From NCBI GenBank assembly GCA_024401895.1, contig JAKSKE010000013.1:1-39543 (forward strand): a stretch of 39,543 nucleotides of DNA, in the 5' to 3' direction. This document shows positions 17,398-26,236 of the stretch, piece after piece (position 1 is the stretch's first letter; every line of letters begins with the position of its first letter). The position numbers and the translations under genes were made by a program. Origin of the DNA: Bacteroidales bacterium (GTDB taxonomy: Bacteria > Bacteroidota > Bacteroidia > Bacteroidales > UBA932). The notes beneath the pieces were generated by a model. That model was given only the letters and a program-made list of their open reading frames with translations. It did not search any database and had not been told where the DNA came from.

Positions 17398-17405
17398 TAT
17401 TTTTG
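17398..17405 (+). promoter_or_regulatory. TANNTTTG promoter box (TATTTTTG) for coaX
   Basis: TATTTTTG lies between the mfd stop and the coaX ATG, 19 bases before the latter. It suggests that coaX and the envelope genes behind it can be transcribed independently of mfd. Confidence 0.45.
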
Positions 17406-17424
17406 CAAGTTATCGTGATATTCA

Positions 17425-18153
17425 ATGGCTAATCTGGTAATAGAAATAGGGAATACGGCCATAAAGGTTGCCTGGACTCAAGGTGCTACTTTGGGTAAGA
17501 CTTTGCGTTATCAGGGAGAGAAGGCAAGGGAATTCCTTGAGTCTGTCCTTGAAAAGGAAAAACCTTTCGTAATGGTAGTTTCTTCACAGAAACCTTTGAA
17601 TGAAGACGAGGAATTGTTCTTGAAACAGAACTGCAGTCATCTTATAATTCTGGATCAGGAGCATAAAAATATTCTCAGACGTTACGAGTTGCCCGACTAC
17701 CTTAGCTACGACAGGGCTGCAGCCATTATTGGCGCAAGGTATCTGTTTAAGGGAAAAGCCTGTACGGTATTCGATTTTGGAACAACCCTTACAATAGATT
17801 TTCTTGATTCTGACGGGCAGTATAAAGGAGGTAACGTTTCTTTGGGATGCCTTACCAGATTCAAAAGTCTGAACAGGTATGCAAAGAATCTTCCGCTGGT
17901 GAACACTCCCTCCGATGTTATCAAAGCCGGGACTTCACTGCAGTCTTCAATAGAAGCCGGAGTAATTTCGGGCATAATGTTTGAGATTGACGGATATATA
18001 CGCCGGTACCCACAGAATATTGTAGTGTTTACCGGAGGAGATGCCATTTATTTTGCACAAAGGTTGAAGAATTCTGTTTTTGCCGTAAGCAATATGGGAT
18101 TGATAGGCCTGGCAATCATTACCGACGAATATGTCAAGAAGAATCTTATATAG
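17425..18153 (+). CDS. coaX: Type III pantothenate kinase
   Basis: Phosphorylates pantothenate, the first step of coenzyme A synthesis. The protein is 242 residues, typical for CoaX. The ASKHA-fold phosphate motif near the N-terminus reads IEIGNTAIKVA, with Glu where many members have Asp. The second phosphate segment is TVFDFGTTLTIDFLD, followed by GGNVSLGCLTRFKSLNRYAKNLP, and the adenosine motif VFTGGDA is near the C-terminus. The end overlaps the next gene (outer-membrane protein) by 23 bases, tying this metabolic gene to an envelope gene set. Confidence 0.94.
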   Translation: MANLVIEIGNTAIKVAWTQGATLGKTLRYQGEKAREFLESVLEKEKPFVMVVSSQKPLNEDEELFLKQNCSHLIILDQEHKNILRRYELPDYLSYDRAAAIIGARYLFKGKACTVFDFGTTLTIDFLDSDGQYKGGNVSLGCLTRFKSLNRYAKNLPLVNTPSDVIKAGTSLQSSIEAGVISGIMFEIDGYIRRYPQNIVVFTGGDAIYFAQRLKNSVFAVSNMGLIGLAIITDEYVKKNLI

Positions 18154-19462
18154 TTTATTGACAGCCGGTGCAGTTCTTGTTTCCGGAGCCATTGCATATG
18201 CCCAGCAGAGCTCGGGTACGTACAGTGCATATACACCGTACTCGTCATTCGGAGTAGGAGACCTTTCAACTCCCGGTACGGCCTATAACGGAACAATGGG
18301 AGGGGTTGGAATTGCAAGCCGGAACACCAGATTCATAAATACAATAAATCCGGCGGCCGCGACAGTTAGGGATTCATTGTCCGTGATGGCCGATTTTTCT
18401 CTGTCTTACAAGCATAAGCTTATATCGTACAACAACTTACACGAAATAAGCGACGTTTTCAATATAAACAGTCTCGCCATATCCCTGCCAATATACAGGT
18501 CTCTCTCATTCATTGCCGGAATCAAGCCTTACAGTAACGTTGGTTATAAATCGGTTTCCTATGAAAAAAACAAATCCTTTATAGGCATTGTTGGAGACAT
18601 TGCTTATTCCCAGTACGGGCAGGGAAGTCTTTATCAGCTGTACGGAGGTCTGGCTGTCGATATTGTGAAAGGTCTTTCGGTTGGAGCGCAGTATGAGTTT
18701 TATTTCGGACATACTTCCAAGTCGTACCTTCAGACCTTCAGCCTTTCAAAATACAACGGACTTTCAGACGAATTTGAAAGCAAGATAACTGCAAGTTCGG
18801 GCAAATTCGGAATCCAGTACGAGAAAATTTTCGCCAAGAAGGTGTCGGTTTCCATAGGTGCCACATACCAATTGAAGGCAAAACTCAACGGAGTTACAGA
18901 AAGATATATTTATCCGGCCAGTTCCCAGCTCGGTGCAATAGTGTCGGACACGCTGAATCTCAATACTTTGGATACAAGGTTGACCCTTGCCTCCGAAATT
19001 GGGGTAGGTATTGCGATAAACTATATGGATAAGGTTCGGGCCGAGTTTGATTACACCCGTGCCGACTGGTCGAAATCAAATTTCGACAAAGTTGACGGAT
19101 TTGCAGTTGAAAGTTCTTCGGGCTTTGCATATAAACCGGACGTGGCGCAGTCTTTCCGTCTTGGAGTTGAGATTACTCCTAACAGAAACGACATAAGATA
19201 TTATTATAAGAAGATTTCGTACCGTTTCGGAGCATATTACAATCAGGAATATTACCGCATAAACGGCAATCCCATAGCCTCGGTGGGAATAACCCTGGGA
19301 GCTACTCTCCCTGTTTTCCGCTGGCATAATGGAATAACTTTGGGAGTTGAAATAGGAGAACGGGGGAGTTTTAAGGCTAACCTGCTGAAGGAGAGATTCT
19401 TCGGAGCGTCTATTGGAATTAACCTGTACGATATATGGTTTGTTAAACATTATTACGAATAA
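18131..19462 (+). CDS. Outer-membrane beta-barrel protein (OmpP1/FadL-like, conserved in Bacteroidota)
   Basis: A 443-residue exported protein. Signal peptide MSRRILYSLLTAGAVLVSGAIAYA, cleavage before QQSS. After an N-terminal TPYSSFGVGDL segment with GTMGGVGIASRN and INPAAA, like the plug region of FadL/OmpP1 transporters, the protein alternates hydrophobic and polar residues in many short strands (for example SVSIGATYQL, RFGAYYNQEYY, ASVGITLGATLP, FFGASIGINLY). Exact substrate is unknown. The gene starts 23 bases inside coaX and is followed by a TPR protein and lptC, suggesting a role in the outer membrane or its assembly. Confidence 0.8.
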   Translation: MSRRILYSLLTAGAVLVSGAIAYAQQSSGTYSAYTPYSSFGVGDLSTPGTAYNGTMGGVGIASRNTRFINTINPAAATVRDSLSVMADFSLSYKHKLISYNNLHEISDVFNINSLAISLPIYRSLSFIAGIKPYSNVGYKSVSYEKNKSFIGIVGDIAYSQYGQGSLYQLYGGLAVDIVKGLSVGAQYEFYFGHTSKSYLQTFSLSKYNGLSDEFESKITASSGKFGIQYEKIFAKKVSVSIGATYQLKAKLNGVTERYIYPASSQLGAIVSDTLNLNTLDTRLTLASEIGVGIAINYMDKVRAEFDYTRADWSKSNFDKVDGFAVESSSGFAYKPDVAQSFRLGVEITPNRNDIRYYYKKISYRFGAYYNQEYYRINGNPIASVGITLGATLPVFRWHNGITLGVEIGERGSFKANLLKERFFGASIGINLYDIWFVKHYYE

Positions 19463-19483
19463 TTAGATAACCAACATAATAAA

Positions 19484-20803
19484 ATGAAAAAATTATCAGT
19501 ACTACTTGCAATTACATTCCTGTTCGTAAGCGCTGGAATGTCGGCTCAGGGACGTTATGGCGCAGACAGTGCCGAATGTGTAAAGCATCTTTCTTATTAC
19601 AGAGAGTATTACAAGCAGAAAAATTTCAACGACGCTCTTCCCAACTGGAGACAGGCATATAAATATTGCCCTCCTACGGCTACCGAGAATCTCTTCGTTC
19701 ACGGCGCAACCCTTTTGGACTTTGCGGCTGTAAAGGCTTCTACCGTAGCTCAGAGAGAGGCCGTGGTAGATTCTCTTATGAATCTTCTGGAGCAGAGGGC
19801 TCAGTATTATCCGAAGAATGCCGTTAAGTCTCTCAACAACAAAGGCGTATATGCAACCAAATATTATAAGAACAATCCGGAGAAGACTCACGAGATTCTT
19901 TCTGGAATCATAGACAAGATTGGAGTTGAAGTAGCTCCTACTATTCTTGAGAATGATTTCCGTGCGGTAGTTCAACTGTTCGATGCAGGAAAGGCAGACC
20001 CTATAGACGTTATGAACCTTTATCAGAAATATTCCGACCTCTTCGAAGGAATCGTTCCTGCAGACGATAAGGAGAAAGACCTTATTTCCCAGTGCAAGAG
20101 CAATACCCAGGGACTGTTCCTTACCAGCAAGGTTGCAAACTGCGATGAACTTCAGAGACTCTTCGGAGAAAGGCTCGACGCCGACCCCGAGAACCTCTCA
20201 CTCATCAAAACCATCGTAAGTATGCTCAACTCTGCCGAAGATTGCACCGGAAATGACCTTTACCTCAGGGCAGTGGTTGCTATGTACAGGATGGAGCCTT
20301 CAAGCGCTTCGGCTTACGCACTTTACAGAATGAATGCCGCAAGGTCTAACGTAGATGAAGCTATCAAGTATCTCGACGAGGCTCTTACATACGAAGACCT
20401 TACCGATGCAAAGCGTTCAGACTATTCGCTCGAAATGGCAAAATACTGCATAGCCAACAATATGCTTGGAAAAGCTCAGCAGTTTGCCACAAAGGTTGCA
20501 TCTTACAATGACGCCAATGCCGGCAGCGCCTATATGGTAATTGCAATGGCTTGGGCAGGAGCAAGATGCGGAGGAGACGAAATGTCCAGCCGTGCACACT
20601 ATTGGGTTGCAGTGGATTATCTGCAGAAGGCGAAGAATGCCGACGAGTCACTTGCCGAAGAGGCAAACAAGCTCATAGGCCGTTACAGCGCATATTTCCC
20701 CACAGCTGCCGATGCATTTATGTATGACCTTACAGCCGGTAAGAGCTATACAGCTACCTGCAACGGTATGACTGCAACTACAACCGTACGCGTAAACAAG
20801 TAA
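19484..20803 (+). CDS. Exported TPR-repeat protein
   Basis: A 439-residue protein with signal peptide MKKLSVLLAITFLFVSAGMSA, then QGRYG. The rest is mostly helical with tetratricopeptide-like pairs: YYREYYKQKNFNDALPNWRQ (about residues 38-57), LYRMNAARSNVDEAIKYLDEAL and SLEMAKYCIANNMLGKAQQF, with later helices YWVAVDYLQKAKNAD. It likely acts as a periplasmic scaffold. No catalytic motif is seen. It sits between the barrel gene (21-base gap) and lptC (next start is one base after its stop). Its function is inferred only from neighbours. Confidence 0.82.
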   Translation: MKKLSVLLAITFLFVSAGMSAQGRYGADSAECVKHLSYYREYYKQKNFNDALPNWRQAYKYCPPTATENLFVHGATLLDFAAVKASTVAQREAVVDSLMNLLEQRAQYYPKNAVKSLNNKGVYATKYYKNNPEKTHEILSGIIDKIGVEVAPTILENDFRAVVQLFDAGKADPIDVMNLYQKYSDLFEGIVPADDKEKDLISQCKSNTQGLFLTSKVANCDELQRLFGERLDADPENLSLIKTIVSMLNSAEDCTGNDLYLRAVVAMYRMEPSSASAYALYRMNAARSNVDEAIKYLDEALTYEDLTDAKRSDYSLEMAKYCIANNMLGKAQQFATKVASYNDANAGSAYMVIAMAWAGARCGGDEMSSRAHYWVAVDYLQKAKNADESLAEEANKLIGRYSAYFPTAADAFMYDLTAGKSYTATCNGMTATTTVRVNK

Positions 20804-20804
20804 T

Positions 20805-21437
20805 TTGAAAGGGTTTTCAAATATTGTGAAATTGATGGCAACTGCTTCGGCAGTTGCTTTCGTCGTTATTTCGTGTAAAGGGAAACTCGGCCGCGCCGAG
20901 GAGATAAATCTGGACGATGTGGCGCTCAGCAGCGTAGAAAAAATGTTTGCCGTAGAGACCGATGGCGGTAAAATTTCGATGAGGATAGAAGCCGACCTTA
21001 TGGAAGGCTACGAAACCGATTCCACCACATACGACCTGTTCCCAAAAGGTCTCGAGATATATTCTTATCTTGATGACGGACGTTTGCAGACCATTATTTT
21101 TTCAAATAAGGCGAAGCACATAACAAGCAAGTACGGAAACCGTCCCGAGGTGTGGCAGGCATTCGGAAACGTGAAGATAAGGAATGTCATAAAACACGAG
21201 ATGATGGAAACCGATACGCTGTACTGGGACCAGGGAAAGAAGGAAATATGGACCGACTGTTACGTAAAGATGACATCTCCCTCAGGCCTGATGCAGGGTT
21301 ACGGGATGCGTTCCGACGACCGTGCCGAAAACGCCATTCTGCATAATCCTTTCGACGGATATACATTGACAGAGAAAGATACGGTGAACGTAATTGTGGA
21401 CTCGGTCAATTTTATAGGTCCTTTTATCGGAAAGTGA
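20805..21437 (+). CDS. lptC: LptC-family lipopolysaccharide export lipoprotein
   Basis: Periplasmic component that passes lipopolysaccharide from LptBFG to LptA. The protein is 210 residues. I chose the TTG at 20805-20807: it gives the basic N-terminus MKGFSNIVKL in front of the hydrophobic stretch and lipobox VISC (Cys24). The first ATG (20835) would lose all positive charge. The OstA/LptC-like part shows a run of short strands: ISMRIEADLMEGYE, IIFSNKAKHITSKYGN, WQAFGNVKIRNV, DTLYWDQGKKEIWTD, then MQGYGMRSDDRAENAIL. It follows the TPR gene after one base, and ppiD follows after 57 bases with its own promoter-like box. Confidence 0.83.
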   Translation: MKGFSNIVKLMATASAVAFVVISCKGKLGRAEEINLDDVALSSVEKMFAVETDGGKISMRIEADLMEGYETDSTTYDLFPKGLEIYSYLDDGRLQTIIFSNKAKHITSKYGNRPEVWQAFGNVKIRNVIKHEMMETDTLYWDQGKKEIWTDCYVKMTSPSGLMQGYGMRSDDRAENAILHNPFDGYTLTEKDTVNVIVDSVNFIGPFIGK

Positions 21438-21450
21438 CGAAAAATTTTAC

Positions 21451-21458
21451 TATCTTCG
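21451..21458 (+). promoter_or_regulatory. Near-consensus promoter box (TATCTTCG) for the PpiD-like gene
   Basis: TATCTTCG departs from TANNTTTG at one base, and lies in the 57-base spacer between lptC and the foldase gene, 36 bases before the ATG. Confidence 0.4.
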
Positions 21459-21494
21459 CAACCCAAATGATTATTTAATAAAAATTTATATAAA

Positions 21495-23582
21495 ATGGCG
21501 GTTCTTCAAAGATTTCGCGACAAAGCAGGTCTAGCAATTTCAATCATTATCGGCCTCGCACTTTTGTCATTCATTATTGACCCCAGCACTCTTGAGACAG
21601 CGATGAATTCAATGTCTTCAAAGTATGACGTAGGTCAGATTTCAGGAAAAAACATTTCGTTTACAGATTTTCAGGAAGAAGTTGACAGGTACACTACCAT
21701 CAACGAAATGCTCTCGGGTTCTTCTGTTCAGAATGAAGAGTCTCAGAAGCAGATTCGCAATGCCGCTTGGCAGAATCTCCTCGATAAATATATGTTTATC
21801 AAGAGTGCCAAGGCTGCCGGTATAACAGTTGGTGACCAGGAACTCAAGAACCTTCTCGTAGGTGACACTCCTTCTCCCATCGTTTCAAGAAATCCTGTTT
21901 TTGTAAACGAAGCAGGTGTATTTGACCCTGCAAAGGTTGTAGAGTTTGAAAGGAGCATCGGTTCTGACGACACCGGTAGAATGAAACTGTATTGGGACTA
22001 TCTTCAGAACAGTATCTATACCCAGCAGTTCTACCAGAAGTATGCTTCTTTGTGCGCAAACAGCTATGTTGACAATGCAATTATGGCAAAGAATGCCATA
22101 GCAAGCAACAATACCACAGCCAACGTAGAGTATGTTCACACTGCTTATCCTTTCGTACAGGACAGCACCGTTACCGTTTCAGATGCCGAAATCAAAGCAT
22201 TCTACAAAGAGAACAAGAAGATGTTCAAGCAGCCTGCAAACCGCGACGTAGAGTATGTTATGTTTGAGGTTGTTCCTTCAAGCAAGGACTTGAACGAAAA
22301 TGAGATAGCTTTCCAGAAGGCATACGAGGAATTCGGTGAGGCTCAGAACATAAAGGCATTCCTTCTCAAGAACTCAGACCAGACCTATTCCGATCTCTGG
22401 TATAAGAAGGGCGAACTTTCAAGCGTATCTGCCGCTACCGAGGAATTCGTTGCAGCCAACACTTCGGGTGTTTCCGAAATAGAAAAGAACGGTGCAACCC
22501 TCAGGGCTGTAAGAGTTATGGAATCTGCAATGAAGTCAGACTCGGCTTATGTAAAGCACATCCTTCTGAGCTCTGCCGACGAAGCCCTTGCCGACAGCCT
22601 CCTGAACGTTATCCAGAAGGGTGGAGATTTCTCGGCACTCGCAGCAGAATACTCTGCCGACCAGAATTCTGCCGACCAGGGCCAGCTCGGAAACATTGGA
22701 TGGCTTACCCAGGTTTATATGATTCCCGGATTCGAGGGTGTGATTGATGCCACTGTAGGAAAACCCGAAATCATCAACACCATTTACGGCAAGCATATCG
22801 TAGTCGTTACTAAGAAGACAGCTCCCGTTCTGAAGAAGAAGGTTGCAATTCTTGAAAAGACTGCAGTTGCAGGCAAGGAAACCCTCAACAGCTACTATTC
22901 ACAGGCAAACAATTTTGCAGTTCTTGCAGGAAAGGATATCGAAGGTTTCCACAAGGCCGCAGACTCTCTCAAGACATACGTTCACACACTCAACCGTATT
23001 ACCGAGGGAACATCTACCTATGGCGCAGTTGAGAATGCTAAGGAACTTACCCGCTGGGCTTTCGATGCAAAGAAGGGAGAAGTTTCTACAGTGAAGACCA
23101 TCAACCAGAACTATTTCTTTGTAATAACCCTCAAGGAAATTCGCAAGGAAGGATATACCAGCCTCAACGAGGTTGCTCCCATTATCAAGGAGAAGCTTCT
23201 TTCCGACAAGACAGCCGACAGGGAACTCGAGAAGATTACCGAAAAGACAAAGGGTATGACCTCTATCGAGGAAATTGCAAAGGCTCTCAATACCGACGTC
23301 GTAAAGGCTGAAGCTCTTACATTCTCTTACTTTGGCGGACAGGAAGATCCTGCAATTCTTGGTGCAGCCCTTGCTGCTCCCGAAGGAAAGGTTGTAGGTC
23401 CTGTCAAGGGTGTGAGCGGAATCTGCTTCGTTAAGGTGAACAGCCGTCAGGAAGGTTCCTTCTATACCGAAGAAGATGCAAAGACTCTTGCAGCTCAAAA
23501 GGCACAGTACCTGGGCCAGCAGATTATTCCTATAATGATGGAGGAATACGACGTTAAGGATAATCGCGAAAGATTCTATTAA
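21495..23582 (+). CDS. PpiD/SurA-like membrane-anchored peptidyl-prolyl isomerase
   Basis: A periplasmic foldase for exported and outer-membrane proteins. The protein is 695 residues. A single membrane anchor at residues 12-28 (GLAISIIIGLALLSFII) follows a basic N-terminus (MAVLQRFRDKA), as in PpiD. A SurA-N-like helical chaperone region follows (residues about 35-250, including GQISGKNISFTDFQEEVDRY). The parvulin domain is at about 350-450: VKHILLSS, GGDFSALAAEYSAD, GQLGNIGWL, IINTIYGKHIVVV. A second, weaker C-terminal chaperone region completes it. The position behind lptC and the barrel gene suggests envelope biogenesis. ppiD would be a fair symbol but orthology to the gammaproteobacterial gene is not certain. 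Confidence 0.9.
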   Translation: MAVLQRFRDKAGLAISIIIGLALLSFIIDPSTLETAMNSMSSKYDVGQISGKNISFTDFQEEVDRYTTINEMLSGSSVQNEESQKQIRNAAWQNLLDKYMFIKSAKAAGITVGDQELKNLLVGDTPSPIVSRNPVFVNEAGVFDPAKVVEFERSIGSDDTGRMKLYWDYLQNSIYTQQFYQKYASLCANSYVDNAIMAKNAIASNNTTANVEYVHTAYPFVQDSTVTVSDAEIKAFYKENKKMFKQPANRDVEYVMFEVVPSSKDLNENEIAFQKAYEEFGEAQNIKAFLLKNSDQTYSDLWYKKGELSSVSAATEEFVAANTSGVSEIEKNGATLRAVRVMESAMKSDSAYVKHILLSSADEALADSLLNVIQKGGDFSALAAEYSADQNSADQGQLGNIGWLTQVYMIPGFEGVIDATVGKPEIINTIYGKHIVVVTKKTAPVLKKKVAILEKTAVAGKETLNSYYSQANNFAVLAGKDIEGFHKAADSLKTYVHTLNRITEGTSTYGAVENAKELTRWAFDAKKGEVSTVKTINQNYFFVITLKEIRKEGYTSLNEVAPIIKEKLLSDKTADRELEKITEKTKGMTSIEEIAKALNTDVVKAEALTFSYFGGQEDPAILGAALAAPEGKVVGPVKGVSGICFVKVNSRQEGSFYTEEDAKTLAAQKAQYLGQQIIPIMMEEYDVKDNRERFY

Positions 23583-23586
23583 TAGA

Positions 23587-24162
23587 ATGAAATTCTCTTG
23601 TATAAAGTGCGGTAATGAACTTACCGCACAAATTTTTTCATATATAAACGTTGGACAGAATCCCGAGCTTAAGCAAGAGGTGATTTCGGGGAATCTGTTT
23701 ATAAAGGAATGTCCTCATTGCGGTAACAGGCAGCTTATAAAATACCCCCTGGTATATGTTGACAGTCAGTTGTCCCTGCTCTTATGCCTTTCCGAATCGC
23801 CAACCATTCATATAGAGGAAACGGCCGGGTTCACCTGCCGTCTGGTTTCCGATGCCGGCAGTCTTATAGAAAAGATTAAGATTTTCGACTCGGGCCTCGA
23901 CGACATTGCCATAGAAATGTGTAAGTTCGTCACTCTTCAGGAACTTGGAAAGCAGGTTGACCTGAAGTTTTTCAAGACGGAAGGGTCGGAAGGCGATATG
24001 ATATTCACATATCCCGAGAAGGGACAGATGCAGATGCTGTCGGTCGGGCTCAATGTGTATGAGGACTGCAGGAAGATTCTGCTCAGGAATCCTTCCATTT
24101 CTGAAAATGCAAAAGGGCTGGTGAAGATAGACAGGGACTGGCTTTCAACCTTCCTTGCCTGA
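23587..24162 (+). CDS. CpXC-domain zinc-ribbon protein
   Basis: A 191-residue cytoplasmic protein. The N-terminus has two Cys pairs, CIKC at residues 5-8 and CPHC at 42-45, that would bind one zinc. Between them lies the family pattern FSYINVGQNPELKQEVISGNLF, typical of the CpXC domain. The rest has no motif that I recognise, but is well-formed protein with YPEKGQMQMLSVGLNVYEDC late in it. Function is unknown. It starts four bases after the PpiD-like gene and ends five bases from the converging ychF stop. Confidence 0.8.
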   Translation: MKFSCIKCGNELTAQIFSYINVGQNPELKQEVISGNLFIKECPHCGNRQLIKYPLVYVDSQLSLLLCLSESPTIHIEETAGFTCRLVSDAGSLIEKIKIFDSGLDDIAIEMCKFVTLQELGKQVDLKFFKTEGSEGDMIFTYPEKGQMQMLSVGLNVYEDCRKILLRNPSISENAKGLVKIDRDWLSTFLA

Positions 24163-24167
24163 CGTTC

Positions 24168-25268
24168 CTATACGTTGAACAGGAAGTGCATAATGTCTCC
24201 GTCCTGCACAACATATTCCTTGCCTTCAACTCCCATTTTACCGGCCGCTCTCACTGCACCTTCGGTCTTGTACTGAACAAAATCGTCGTACTTGATTACT
24301 TCGGCGCGGATAAAGCCTTTTTCAAAGTCGGAATGGATTACTCCGGCCGCTTTGGGGGCTTTGTCGCCTATTCGTATGGTCCAGGCGCGGCATTCGTCGG
24401 AACCGGCGGTGAAGAAGGTTTGAAGTCCCAGAAGATGATATGCACCCTGGATAAGTCGCACAACTCCCGATTTGGTAAGTCCCATTTCTTCCAGGAACAT
24501 CTGCCGGTCTTCATACTCTTCGATTTCGGCTATTTCGGCCTCGGTTTTTGCGGCAATTACCAGAATTTCGGCCTGCTCGTCCTTTACTGCTTCGCGTACC
24601 GCCTCGACATATTTGTTTCCGCCGGAGGCAGATGCGTCATCGACATTGCAAACATACATTACGGGTTTGTTGGTAAGCAGGAAAAGGTCTTTGGCCAATG
24701 CGGCCTCTTCGTCGTTGACAAAGGCAACGCTGCGGCAGGGTTTTCCCTGAACCAGGGCATCGTGGTAGCGATGAAGGAGTTCGGCAAGCTTGCGGGCTTC
24801 CTTGTCTCCGGCTTTGCCGGCCTTGTCGGCCTTGGCCAGACGGGCATCTACGGTTTCGAGATCCTTTATCTGAAGTTCGGTATCGACAACCTCCTTGTCT
24901 CTTACCGGGTTTACGTTGCCGTCGACGTGGACAACGTTGCCGTCGTCAAAGCAGCGCAGTACGTGAAGTATGGCGTCACATTCTCGAATATTTGCAAGGA
25001 ATTGATTTCCAAGGCCTTCACCTTTACTTGCACCCTTAACCAAGCCGGCTATGTCGACAATGTCGACAGTTGCGGGAATGGTGCGTTGAGGCTTGCATAT
25101 GTCTGAAAGGACGTTGAGCCTTTTGTCGGGCACATTGGTAGAACCAAGGTTGGGTTCTATTGTACAGAAAGGAAAGTTGGCACTTTGTGCTTTACCTGAA
25201 CTGACACAGTTGAACAATGTTGACTTACCAACGTTGGGCAATCCTACTATACCGCATTTAAGAGACAT
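24168..25268 (-). CDS. ychF: Redox-regulated ATPase YchF (Obg-family)
   Basis: YchF is an Obg-type P-loop protein that prefers ATP and binds the ribosome. The protein is 366 residues, standard size. N-terminal G domain: P loop GLPNVGKSTLFNCVSSG at residues 8-24, the conserved NFPFCTIEPNLG, DIAGLVKGASKGEGLGNQFL, and VCNVDD in place of the GTP-specific NKxD. A coiled-coil region follows (about 130-200), and the C-terminal TGS domain has QTFFTAGSDECRAWTIRIGDKAPKAAGVIH and FVQYKTEGA. A TATCTTTG box lies at 25291-25298. Confidence 0.96.
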   Translation of the reverse strand: MSLKCGIVGLPNVGKSTLFNCVSSGKAQSANFPFCTIEPNLGSTNVPDKRLNVLSDICKPQRTIPATVDIVDIAGLVKGASKGEGLGNQFLANIRECDAILHVLRCFDDGNVVHVDGNVNPVRDKEVVDTELQIKDLETVDARLAKADKAGKAGDKEARKLAELLHRYHDALVQGKPCRSVAFVNDEEAALAKDLFLLTNKPVMYVCNVDDASASGGNKYVEAVREAVKDEQAEILVIAAKTEAEIAEIEEYEDRQMFLEEMGLTKSGVVRLIQGAYHLLGLQTFFTAGSDECRAWTIRIGDKAPKAAGVIHSDFEKGFIRAEVIKYDDFVQYKTEGAVRAAGKMGVEGKEYVVQDGDIMHFLFNV

Positions 25269-25290
25269 AAAAAATTAATTTTTAACCCCG

Positions 25291-25298
25291 CAAAGATA
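25291..25298 (-). promoter_or_regulatory. TANNTTTG promoter box (TATCTTTG) for ychF
   Basis: TATCTTTG on the minus strand, 22 bases before the ychF ATG. A poly-T stretch lies directly upstream; no clear TTG partner. Confidence 0.5.
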
Positions 25299-25378
25299 CA
25301 TTAAAAAAAATGGGCGCAGAAGTTTTTCTGTTTTTTAAAGCGTGTTTGAATGAAATTTATCATTTTGGCCGGAAAAAA

Positions 25379-26236
25379 ATGAAAAACGTAATTATTGGGA
25401 TGCTCGCCTTTACGGTGGTTTTCTGGAATCTTGAGAATTTTATGGATTGTAGGAAAGCGGGACGGAAGTATAGTTTTTACAGGAAGTGCGAGGCGGTATG
25501 CAAAGAAATCTTCAGAATGGAAGATGAACTTGGAGACCTTCCCGACGCGGTGGGGTTTGCCGAGGTGGAAGACAGTTTTGTAGTATGGAGCCTGTTGAAG
25601 ACCACACTGCTGCGCAAAACTCCATATTCGTTCATTCACTACGATTCCCCAGATCACAGGGGGATAGATTGCGTCCTGCTGTACCGCCGGGACAGACTCA
25701 GGCTGTTGAATTCAAAACCAAATCACGTTTGCGATTCGTTGGGCCGGGTTATGGCCACGCGGGATATTCTGCTGGGGAGTTTTGAAACCCGGGACTCGGC
25801 CAGGGTGGATATACTGGTAAACCATCATCCGTCCCAAATAGGAGGGAAGACCGAAGGGAGGAATGCCGCAAAAGCCTGTATGCAGAGGTTGTGCGATTCG
25901 CTCGCCTCATTCAGCGGAACCATAGTGAGCATTGGCGATTTCAATGAAGGGCCGGGATGGAAATGCGGGGGAATGAAGGATTTGTCGGAAAATTCCATCG
26001 GCTCCGGCAGCATACGCTTCAACGGGGAGTGGGAACTTATTGACAGGTGCTATACCGATACTCTTACGGAAGGCCGTATGATGGTGTTCGATGATTCTGT
26101 CCTTACCGAGCCGGACAGTGTTCACGGTGGAGAAAAGCCCCGCCGTACAGCCATAGGTCCACGGTATAACGGAGGGGTGAGCGACCATTATCCCATTGTG
26201 GTGGAATTGGACCTTAAGGCTAGAAATCGACGCTGA
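25379..26236 (+). CDS. Endonuclease/exonuclease/phosphatase (EEP) family hydrolase
   Basis: A 285-residue metal-dependent phosphodiesterase-fold protein. The active-site pieces of the family are all visible: WNLENFMD at residues 18-25 (catalytic Asn), GFAEVED with the metal-binding Glu near 62, VNHHPSQIGG (His), IGDFNEGPG (Asp/Asn pair) and the C-terminal SDHYPIV. The N-terminus, MKNVIIGMLAFTVVF, is hydrophobic and might act as a signal, but it also forms the first strand of the fold, so location is uncertain. The ATG at 25379 is preferred over an upstream ATG at 25310; a near-box TCATTTTG lies 11 bases before it. Substrate (nucleic acid, sugar phosphate or lipid) is unknown. The 3' end overlaps the converging gene by 17 bases. 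Confidence 0.85.
   Translation: MKNVIIGMLAFTVVFWNLENFMDCRKAGRKYSFYRKCEAVCKEIFRMEDELGDLPDAVGFAEVEDSFVVWSLLKTTLLRKTPYSFIHYDSPDHRGIDCVLLYRRDRLRLLNSKPNHVCDSLGRVMATRDILLGSFETRDSARVDILVNHHPSQIGGKTEGRNAAKACMQRLCDSLASFSGTIVSIGDFNEGPGWKCGGMKDLSENSIGSGSIRFNGEWELIDRCYTDTLTEGRMMVFDDSVLTEPDSVHGGEKPRRTAIGPRYNGGVSDHYPIVVELDLKARNRR

Noticed and set aside
24186..25106. Long open frame (306 codons) on the plus strand within ychF
   Set aside because: It is antisense to a fully conserved YchF and has no recognisable motif.
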